DNA of 7,893 bases from an uncultured Clostridia bacterium (lineage in GTDB: Bacteria; Bacillota; Clostridia; Christensenellales; CAG-314): the NCBI GenBank assembly GCA_937915515.1, contig CALGIK010000288.1, forward strand, positions 1 through 7,893, written 5' to 3'. Position numbers and translations under genes: made by a program. The notes below the pieces were generated by a model. It did no database searches, had not been told where the DNA came from, and saw only the letters and a program-made list of their open reading frames with translations. How positions within the stretch are numbered: position 1 is the first letter of the stretch; every line of letters begins with the position of its first letter. Shown piece by piece: positions 1-5,427 of the stretch.

Positions 1-912
1 TTTTACGACAGATACCCTGTTGTTTGACAAAAATTTACAAATCTGATACATATCAATCCAAATTTCCGTCGGACCGTCTACCTGTGATTCATCAAAAATA
101 AGCTGCATCCCCAAGTGTAAATGTGGCGGGCATTTCATATTTGAATTTTCTTTTGTGCTATACCCCGTTACTCCTAAATAGCCGATAACGTCCCCCGCTT
201 CGACTGCGTCGCCTACTCTTAGGTCATCAACATAAGGCTTACCTTTACGTAAATGCGCATAATAATATGCTCTTTTTTTATCAAAGGAACGTATGGTTAT
301 CCGCCAACCGCCGTATTTGTTCCACCCCAATTCCGTCACCGTCCCGCCTTCTATTGCAGCAAGAGGAGTACCTATTGAGCCCATCATGTCATGACCCAAA
401 TGCCTTCTTTTAAATCCGAAAGACCTTGAAACGCCAAAATCGTCATAATGATTATACCAATATCCTTGCGGAAAAGGATGATAGTTTTTTAAGCCGTAAA
501 CCGTTTCGCCTTTATCCGTTTGGTATTCGCCAAAAAAATCTGCAAAAATTGCATCGTAGGCTTCCACATAATACTTGTAGTATTTATTATTGCCGTAAAA
601 ATCGTCTATTTTTTTGCCGTTTTTTAATTGCACGACAAGCTTTTTTAACTCGCTTGTATCTCTTTTTATATTAAATTTATTTCCGTTTTTTGTTGCCAGA
701 TATGCAAGCGATTTAACAAAACTAAAATCCACATTTTGTGATTTATAAAATTCTTTATCGTATTCGTATGCGGCAAGCATAACTTCGTATGGCACGTTAC
801 AATCCACCCATTTTATAAAATCCTTTTCGTCCGCATAGCTATTAAACCCTGCCGAAAACCAAAAAACAGAAATCAATAAAAGTATAACGCTTATTTTTAT
901 CAAAACCTTCAT
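1..912 (-). CDS. Secreted M23-family metallopeptidase (LytM-like), 3' end beyond the window
   Basis: Reading the minus strand from the ATG at 912-910 gives 304 uninterrupted codons to the window edge, with no stop seen, so the C-terminus is missing. Residues 1-27 form a signal peptide: basic start, hydrophobic stretch, then SYA-DE as a likely cleavage site, so the protein is probably exported. Residues 30-145 are a charged, aromatic-rich N-terminal region I do not recognise. The M23 peptidase domain covers about 150-285 and keeps the zinc and catalytic motifs: HLGHD (H171, D175), the HAH-like YAHL (H220) and HLH (H264, H266). The family cleaves peptide cross-links in peptidoglycan, or in some cases acts in sporulation or cell-division signalling. 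All metal ligands are present, so activity is expected. No clear Shine-Dalgarno sequence precedes the ATG, so the start is supported mainly by the signal peptide. The gene is divergent from the GlmU-like gene at 1068. Confidence 0.9.
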   Translation of the reverse strand, partial: MKVLIKISVILLLISVFWFSAGFNSYADEKDFIKWVDCNVPYEVMLAAYEYDKEFYKSQNVDFSFVKSLAYLATKNGNKFNIKRDTSELKKLVVQLKNGKKIDDFYGNNKYYKYYVEAYDAIFADFFGEYQTDKGETVYGLKNYHPFPQGYWYNHYDDFGVSRSFGFKRRHLGHDMMGSIGTPLAAIEGGTVTELGWNKYGGWRITIRSFDKKRAYYYAHLRKGKPYVDDLRVGDAVEAGDVIGYLGVTGYSTKENSNMKCPPHLHLGMQLIFDESQVDGPTEIWIDMYQICKFLSNNRVSVVK

Positions 913-938
913 AATGTTTAATTTTTGCTAATTTTATT

Positions 939-944
939 ATTATA
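939..944 (-). promoter_or_regulatory. Candidate -10 element for the M23 peptidase gene
   Basis: Read on the minus strand, this is a perfect TATAAT preceded by TTTGTA, about 27 bases upstream of the start codon. No good -35 hexamer lies 16-19 bases further upstream, and the leader is short and lacks a Shine-Dalgarno sequence. This is a motif match only. Confidence 0.4.
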
Positions 945-1040
945 TACAAAAAATTGCGGTTAGCTTCATAAAAAATAATCATTAAATCAATCGCTTATCT
1001 ATCAAAAATTACCTGTCGTAACCATAAACAGATAAGAGCA

Positions 1041-1046
1041 TATAAT
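1041..1046 (+). promoter_or_regulatory. Candidate -10 element for the GlmU-like/GalU-like gene pair
   Basis: A perfect TATAAT lies 21 bases before the ATG at 1068. The best -35 at 17-base spacing is the weak GTAACC at 1018-1023. If used, the 5' leader would be only about 15-20 bases, just enough to hold the GGGAG ribosome binding site at 1056-1060. A spaced inverted repeat (CTTATCT at 994-1000 and AGATAAG at 1030-1036) ends five bases before this -10. Confidence 0.45.
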
Positions 1047-1067
1047 AGATAAAAAGGGAGAGAGATT

Positions 1068-1718
1068 ATGGATTTAAAAAGATATACAGACAACGGTGTG
1101 ATTATTTTATGCCCCCATTCAATATATATAGATGAGGGCATAAAAATAGGCAGCGGAACGATTATACAACCTTTTTGTGTATTGACGGGTATGACTACAA
1201 TTGGGTGCAACTGCATAATAGGCAGTTTTTCCTTTTTGAAAAACGCCACAATAATGGACGGAGCCGAAATCAGGTCGAGTCGGATTACCGACAGCAGCGT
1301 AGGTCAAAATACAACAGTCGGCCCCAACGGCCATCTTCGTGAAAATTCCTCCGTTGGCGACAATTGCCGCGTCGGCAACTTTGTAGAACTAAAAAACAGC
1401 TCTTTAGGCGAAGGTTCAAAGGCAAGCCATTTAGCGTATTTGGGCGACGCTACGGTAGGCAAAAACTGCAATATCGGCTGCGGCGTTATATTTGTAAATT
1501 ACGACGGAAGGGTAAAGCACCGCACAATCGTAGGCGACAACTCTTTTATCGGAAGCAACTGCAACTTGATTGCTCCCTTAAATATTGAAGGGGACTGCTA
1601 CATAGCCTGCGGAACAACCGTCACCAAAAACGTGAGTAAAGACGATTTTGTTATAGGGCGCCTGCGAGAAACCGTAAAGCCTAATACCGCAAAAAAATAT
1701 TTAAAAGGTGAGATATAA
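1068..1718 (+). CDS. Stand-alone GlmU-type acetyltransferase domain (left-handed beta-helix hexapeptide-repeat protein)
   Basis: This 216-residue protein matches only the C-terminal half of bifunctional GlmU, which makes GlcNAc-1-phosphate from glucosamine-1-phosphate and acetyl-CoA. Hexapeptide repeats fill about residues 18-185. The GlmU signature blocks are all present: GPNGHLR (85-91), GNFVELKNS (103-111), GSKASHLAYLGD (116-127), NYDG (144-147) and FIGSN (160-164). Compared from memory with E. coli GlmU at a constant offset of 242, the catalytic His (H363) is H121, and the sugar-phosphate and UDP-sugar contacts R333, K351, Y366, N377 and K392 are R91, K109, Y124, N135 and K150. The acetyltransferase is therefore expected to work. 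The pyrophosphorylase half is absent: the ATG at 1068, with GGGAG at 1056-1060, starts just before the helix domain. A nucleotidyltransferase gene follows 45 bases downstream, probably in the same transcript. A divergent sugar-phosphate acetyltransferase specificity cannot be excluded. Confidence 0.88.
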   Translation: MDLKRYTDNGVIILCPHSIYIDEGIKIGSGTIIQPFCVLTGMTTIGCNCIIGSFSFLKNATIMDGAEIRSSRITDSSVGQNTTVGPNGHLRENSSVGDNCRVGNFVELKNSSLGEGSKASHLAYLGDATVGKNCNIGCGVIFVNYDGRVKHRTIVGDNSFIGSNCNLIAPLNIEGDCYIACGTTVTKNVSKDDFVIGRLRETVKPNTAKKYLKGEI

Positions 1719-1763
1719 CTAACAAAAAATATTTTTGCTGTTGTTATTAAAAATGGGGGGATA

Positions 1764-2519
1764 ATGATAATTAAGCAGAATAAAATACAAAAAGCCGTTA
1801 TTCTTACCGCCGGAGCGGGCAAACGAATGTTGCCGCTGACGGCTTTTATACCTAAAGCGCTGCTGCCCGTAGGAAAAAGATTCGCCCTGCAAGTGGTGAC
1901 GGAGGAAGCTGTGCTTGCGGGGTTGACTCAACTATGTTGTGTCGTAGACGAAAGCCTGGTAGTACAAAAATTAATAACATACTTGAAGCAAACATCACCG
2001 TTGTTTGAAAAAATCGATTTTTATTTTGTAACTCAAAGCACGCCGTTAGGCAGCGGCGACGCATTAAGCAAAGCAAAGGATTTTTGCGGCGGCGACCCTT
2101 TTGTTATGCTCAATTGTGACGATTTATTTTCGGGCAATGCGTGTCTTGCGCTGGCTTCGTCCTTCAACGGCGCATCGGTTTTAGGCGTAAAAGGTATAAA
2201 GCGGCATCAAAGCGTGAAATACGGAGTGGTGACTTTTTTTAACGATAAAAGAATTAAAGGGATTTTAGAAAAACCTCGTTTATCTCAGGTGCCGCCAGAT
2301 CCATATATCCTTGTAGGCAGATACTTATTTGTTGCCGACATTTTTGATTATCTTACCAAAATTAAGCCTGTTAACGGCGAATACCGATTGACGGATGCTA
2401 TAAATCTGTTGACGGCAAAGACCGATGTGTGTGCCGTTTGTCTTAAAGAAAAACGTTTTGATGCCGGCAGTTTTGAAGGTTATTATGAGGCATTTTCTTA
2501 TTTCTCCAAAAAGAGATAA
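1764..2519 (+). CDS. Sugar-phosphate nucleotidyltransferase, GalU-like (UTP--glucose-1-phosphate uridylyltransferase family)
   Basis: This 251-residue protein is a nucleotidyltransferase of the Rossmann-like GalU/RmlA superfamily, which couples an NTP to a sugar-1-phosphate and releases pyrophosphate. The nucleotide-binding loop is AGAGKRM (16-22), followed by the PKALLP motif (30-35) with the conserved lysine K31. Other matches to GalU are EEAVLAGL (47-54), PLGSGDA (94-100), the metal-binding NCDD (117-120), YGVV (153-156), EKP with K170 (169-171), GRYLF (185-189), GEYRLTDAI (205-213) and RFDAGSFEGYYEA (231-243). These resemble GalU more than the N-terminal half of GlmU. It is some 40 residues shorter than typical GalU. 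The start is clear: a GGGGGGAT ribosome binding site (1755-1762) sits directly before the ATG. It follows the GlmU acetyltransferase-like gene by 45 bases. The substrate may be glucose-1-phosphate (UDP-glucose for glycolipids or polysaccharide) or, given its neighbour, GlcNAc-1-phosphate; the sequence alone cannot decide. Confidence 0.82.
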   Translation: MIIKQNKIQKAVILTAGAGKRMLPLTAFIPKALLPVGKRFALQVVTEEAVLAGLTQLCCVVDESLVVQKLITYLKQTSPLFEKIDFYFVTQSTPLGSGDALSKAKDFCGGDPFVMLNCDDLFSGNACLALASSFNGASVLGVKGIKRHQSVKYGVVTFFNDKRIKGILEKPRLSQVPPDPYILVGRYLFVADIFDYLTKIKPVNGEYRLTDAINLLTAKTDVCAVCLKEKRFDAGSFEGYYEAFSYFSKKR

Positions 2520-2524
2520 TATGT

Positions 2525-2553
2525 TTGACTTAATGTAATATTGGGTATAGAAT
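2525..2553 (+). promoter_or_regulatory. Sigma-A-type promoter for pckG
   Basis: TTGACT (2525-2530) and TAGAAT (2548-2553) are separated by exactly 17 bases, and each differs from the consensus at one position. Transcription would start near 2560, giving a leader of about 33 bases with AGGAG at 2580-2584. The promoter begins right after the GalU-like stop codon, so pckG can be expressed independently. No terminator lies between the two genes, so read-through is also possible. Confidence 0.65.
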
Positions 2554-3924
2554 TTATGTAGAAAATGGATTTAATTTTTAGGAGATAAGAACATGCAGAA
2601 TATCACCGATAACAAAAAAGTAATTAAACTTGTTGACGATGCCGTTAAGCTATGCAAGCCCGACAATGTAATCTGGATTGACGGAAGCAAGCAACTTTAC
2701 GACAATCTGCGCAATAAGGTTTTAGCATCGGGCGAAATGATTAAACTTAATCAAGAAAAACTGCCTGATTGTTATCTGCACCGCAGCGCAGTCAACGATG
2801 TGGCTAGGGTAGAAGACCGAACTTTTATATGCTGCAAAAATAAACGTGATGCCGGTCCTACAAACAACTGGATGGCTCCTGACGAAGCGTACAGCAAACT
2901 GTCGGAAATTTTTGACGGCTGTATGAAAGGCAGAGACATGTACGTGATACCTTACAGCATGGGTAAAATCGGTACTCCTTTTGCTAAAGCAGGCATCGAA
3001 ATTACCGACAGCTTGTATGTTGTATTCAGCATGGAAATTATGACAAGAGTCGGCAAAAGCGTGTTGGATAATTTAGGCGACAGCAATGATTTTGTACGCG
3101 GTCTGCACAGCAAAGCGCAATTGGATGCACAAAAAAGATATATCTGCCATTTTCCCGAAGATAATACAATATGGTCAGTCAACAGCGGTTATGGCGGCAA
3201 CGTGCTTTTAGGCAAAAAATGTTTTGCTTTAAGGATAGCAAGTTACCAAGCCAAAAACGAAGGCTGGCTGGCTGAGCATATGCTGATTTTAGGTTTGACT
3301 AAACCCGACGGCAAAACACGTTATATATGCGCCGCTTTCCCTTCCGCCTGCGGCAAAACAAATTTGGCAATGCTTATTCCGCCCGAGGGATATAAGCGCA
3401 AAGGCTACAAGATAACAACGGTAGGCGACGATATAGCCTGGATACGTAAAGGCGCTGACGGTTGTTTATATGCCGTTAATCCCGAAAACGGTTTTTTCGG
3501 CGTGGCACCGGGCACAAACGCAAAAAGCAACCCTAACGCTTTAGAGACAACGCGTAAGGGTACAATATTCACTAACGTTGTGCAAAACCTTGATGACAAC
3601 ACAGTGTGGTGGGAAGGCATGGGCGAAGCGCCAACAAACGCATTAAACTGGAAGGGCGAGCCCTGGACAGCTCAAAGCGAGCAAAAGGGTGCTCATCCCA
3701 ACAGCAGATTTACCGCACCCGCAAAAAATTGTCCTTGTATCAGTCCTATGTTTGATTTAGGGGAAGGCGTTAAAATTTCTGCCTTTATCTTTGGAGGAAG
3801 GCGTGCAAAAAATGTCCCCTTAGTTTATCAGTCACGTGACTTTAAACACGGTGTATTTGTAGGCAGCGTTATGGCAAGCGAGACAACGGCGGCGGCAACA
3901 GGAGCTGTCGGTGTATTGCGCCGT

Positions 3925-3932
3925 GACCTATG
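3925..3932 (+). other. Frameshift point in pckG (one missing C)
   Basis: The family sequence here is RRDPMAMLPF. Frame 1 reads CGC CGT GAC and then CTA TGG, while ATG GCG ATG CTG CCC follows one base out of phase at 3930. Adding one C to the CC at 3927-3928 gives GAC CCT ATG and restores DPMAML exactly. No X-XXY-YYZ slippery heptamer lies in frame here, and I noticed no strong downstream stem, so programmed frameshifting is unlikely. Confidence 0.9.
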
Positions 3933-4355
3933 GCGATGCTGCCCTTTTGCGGCTACAATATGGGCGACTATTTTAAACATTGGCTTGATATCGGCAACGA
4001 GATTAAAGACGCGCCAAAAATATTTAATGTAAACTGGTTCCGCACTGACGAAAACGGAAAGTTTATTTGGCCGGGCTTTGGCGACAATTTGCGTGTTTTG
4101 GATTGGATTATCGACCGTTGCGAAGACAAAGTCGATGCACGGGAAACGGCAATAGGCTATATCCCCTATGCAAAAGATATTAATATTGAAGGCACTAATA
4201 TTGATTGTTCTACTTTAGAATCTCTGCTTGAAGTAAATAAGGAAGAATGGCAAAAAGAAACTCAGTCAATTGAAGAGCATTATAAAAAATTCGGTGATGA
4301 TTTGCCTAAGGAATTATTAAATCAGCTTAACATTTTAACAAATAACTTAAAGTAA
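3930..4355 (+). pseudogene. pckG: 3' portion of pckG: C-terminal nucleotide-binding part, out of frame with the 5' part
   Basis: These 141 residues continue the PEPCK fold after the frameshift: MAMLPFCGYNMGDYF, then NWFRTDENGKFIWPGFGDN (about residues 34-52 of this fragment) and RVLDWIIDRCE. The PGFGDN region belongs to the family's nucleotide-binding segment, which contacts the guanine base. The final 45 residues are a charged helical tail ending LTNNLK. No ribosome binding site precedes the ATG at 3930, so this is not an independent gene. Without it the 5' product would lack part of the GTP site and be inactive. Confidence 0.88.
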
Positions 4356-4371
4356 AATTTTAACAAACATT

Positions 4372-4393
4372 GCCGCTTAAAAGCGGCTTTTTT
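4372..4393 (+). terminator. Rho-independent terminator of pckG
   Basis: GCCGCTT (4372-4378) pairs with AAGCGGC (4381-4387); with the inner A-T pair open, this gives a six-pair GC-rich stem and a four-base loop. It is followed at once by six T residues (4388-4393). It lies 16 bases after the pckG stop codon, as expected for an intact transcription unit. Confidence 0.88.
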
Positions 4394-4485
4394 GTTATGC
4401 TAAATGTATATTTTTGCAAGTATGTAAAGATTATTTATCAAAAAATCTTTCTTTATGCATCAAATACAATTAAACAGTTTATTAA

Positions 4486-4591
4486 TGTGGATAGCTTATT
4501 TTTGTCTAAATTTAAAAGATGCGTGTTAATATAAGGGTTGTCCCTGCCCGAAAGTTGACAACTTATCCACTTATCCACATAGTTTTCCACA
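4486..4591 (+). promoter_or_regulatory. Cluster of DnaA-box-like sites (candidate origin or DnaA-binding region)
   Basis: Against the consensus TTATCCACA, I see TTATCCACT at 4563-4571 (8 of 9), TTATCCACA at 4571-4579 (9 of 9, sharing one base with the previous site) and TTTTCCACA at 4583-4591 (8 of 9). On the minus strand there is CTATCCACA at 4494-4486 (8 of 9). A weaker minus site, TTATGCAAA, lies at 4625-4617. Three same-strand sites within 29 bases is well beyond chance in a 350-base spacer. DnaA is known to bind such clusters at origins, at titration sites and in autoregulated promoters. A TTGACA (4555-4560) with CATAGT 17 bases on (4578-4583) overlaps the boxes, so a DnaA-repressed promoter is also possible. 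Confidence 0.6.
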
Positions 4592-4680
4592 AAAATTAGT
4601 CTAATATTAACTATTTTTTGCATAAAAACTTATACGTATGTTTGTATAACTTTTTGTTTTATAAAATAAAGTAATTTTTG

Positions 4681-4709
4681 TTGTAAAAAATATGAGAATG
4701 ATTTAAAAT
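4681..4709 (+). promoter_or_regulatory. Candidate promoter for the lipoprotein gene
   Basis: TTGTAA (4681-4686) and TAAAAT (4704-4709) are 17 bases apart, with four and five matches to the sigma-A consensus. Transcription would start near 4716, about 30 bases before the ATG. In such AT-rich DNA, chance matches are common. Confidence 0.35.
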
Positions 4710-4745
4710 AATTATAACAATTAAAATTTATTCGAAAGGCAAAAG

Positions 4746-5402
4746 ATGAAAAGATATTTAGTTTTTATATGCATTTTTTTGTGCGCAATATTACTGACAG
4801 GCTGTACTGTAAGCAGCATCAATGCGGAAGATACAGTAACTTTTTTATTAAAAAAAGGTTATAAGCTGATGGATAGGTCGTTGTCTCAAATAGAGGACAC
4901 CAACTTTGTTATATTTGATCAATATAACCTTGAAGCTCAATATTTAAGCAATTTTTATGCGGCGCAAAAAAGTTTCTTTAATGAGATATACGCTAATATG
5001 GATTTAAACTTTAATGCGTCTGTGTCGGTAAAAGATTATAACATACAGTCTAAAAATCAATATGATTTGGTTAACAAAGGTCAAAACAATTGGTCGCACG
5101 TTATAAGATACGCCTGTCTTTTTAGTGCAGTCATAAAAGTAGTAGAGTTTTGGGACGTCGACAAAAACGGCCAGCCCATGTGGTTTGTCATTTTTAAATG
5201 CCGACCTGATACCAAGGAATATAAATATTCCGACAAACTGTTTAAACTGTTAAAAGCCATTAATCAGGCGGTAATCAGAGAGGACACAAACACAACAAAC
5301 AACAAAGCGTTTTCGTGGGCATTAAACAGAGAAGTAAACATTGATAAATACGAAAATTGTATTGCTCTTTATACGGATAACGCCTCAAAACTGATAAAAT
5401 AA
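4746..5402 (+). CDS. Putative lipoprotein of unknown function
   Basis: This 218-residue protein has a classic lipoprotein signal: MKR, a hydrophobic core, then the lipobox LTGC with C20 as the lipidated residue, so it should be anchored on the outer face of the cytoplasmic membrane. I do not recognise the mature part. It looks like a compact soluble domain rich in aromatic residues and Asn/Lys, with a possible beta-strand core around AVIKVVEFWDVDKNGQPMWF (128-147), which would suit a small ligand-binding or scaffold fold. There are no further membrane segments and no catalytic motif I can identify. The start is supported by the signal and by AAAGG at 4735-4739. It lies downstream of the DnaA-box region and converges on the glycosyltransferase gene, with which it shares a terminator. 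The stop codon at 5400-5402 overlaps the terminator stem. Confidence 0.85.
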   Translation: MKRYLVFICIFLCAILLTGCTVSSINAEDTVTFLLKKGYKLMDRSLSQIEDTNFVIFDQYNLEAQYLSNFYAAQKSFFNEIYANMDLNFNASVSVKDYNIQSKNQYDLVNKGQNNWSHVIRYACLFSAVIKVVEFWDVDKNGQPMWFVIFKCRPDTKEYKYSDKLFKLLKAINQAVIREDTNTTNNKAFSWALNREVNIDKYENCIALYTDNASKLIK

Positions 5403-5423
5403 AAGCCGAATTAATCGGCTTTT
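5401..5423. terminator. Bidirectional terminator between convergent genes
   Basis: AAAAGCCGA (5401-5409) pairs perfectly with TCGGCTTTT (5415-5423) around a five-base ATTAA loop. The plus strand ends in TTTTGCTTTT and the minus strand in TTTTATTTTAT, so it can terminate both the lipoprotein gene (plus) and the glycosyltransferase gene (minus). Confidence 0.85.
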
Positions 5424-5427
5424 GCTT

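Larger units (their letters stand above)
2593..4355 (+). pseudogene. pckG: GTP-dependent phosphoenolpyruvate carboxykinase, interrupted by one frameshift
   Basis: PckG converts oxaloacetate and GTP to PEP, CO2 and GDP, or runs in reverse to fix CO2 in some anaerobes. Read with one restored base near 3927, the gene encodes 587 residues, close to the usual 590-620. In frame 1 (residues 1-445) I see ARVEDRT (71-77), the substrate region PYSMGKIGTPF (120-130), GYGGN...LLGKKC (199-210), metal-binding H229 in AEHM, the P-loop FPSACGKTN (249-257) with the GTP-PEPCK-specific cysteine C253, kinase-2 VGDD (277-280), and the lid-region MASETTAAATG (427-437). As written, frame 1 then reads 34 unrelated residues and stops at 4032, while the true C-terminus continues in another frame from about 3928 to 4355. 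AGGAG at 2580-2584 supports the start. The gene has its own promoter and terminator. Apart from the indel it shows no decay: either a sequencing/assembly error or a very recent inactivation. Confidence 0.93.
4394..4745. other. Non-coding, very AT-rich intergenic region with DnaA-box cluster
   Basis: I see no credible gene in this 350-base stretch. From left to right it holds an AT-rich segment, one minus-strand DnaA-box-like site (4486-4494), a short GC-rich island (CCCTGCCCG, about 4542-4550) inside an inverted repeat GTTGTC/GACAAC (4537-4542 and 4557-4562), three tandem DnaA-box-like sites (4563-4591), and then about 140 bases of nearly pure A+T up to the ribosome binding site of the lipoprotein gene. 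The order of boxes followed by AT-rich DNA is what a bacterial origin or DnaA-controlled region looks like. Confidence 0.7.

Noticed and set aside
426..674. Plus-strand open frame of 82 codons
   Set aside because: It lies antisense within the M23 peptidase gene, has no ribosome binding site and has low-complexity, uninformative content.
1119..1334. Minus-strand frame opposite the GlmU-like gene (also one at 995-1249)
   Set aside because: Both are shadows of a strongly conserved plus-strand gene and have no domain content of their own.
1720..1745. Hairpin-like AAAAAATATTTTT between the GlmU-like and GalU-like genes
   Set aside because: The stem is purely A-T with no GC core, so it would not work as a terminator. 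It does not break the operon call.
3925..3932. Programmed -1 ribosomal frameshift in pckG
   Set aside because: Re-reading one base after GAC would restore the frame, but there is no slippery heptamer in frame and PEPCK is not known to use recoding. A plain one-base deletion or sequence error is simpler.
4592..4640. DnaA-trio-like repeats downstream of the boxes
   Set aside because: Only scattered TAG/TAA triplets are seen, not a phased run, so I do not call an unwinding motif.
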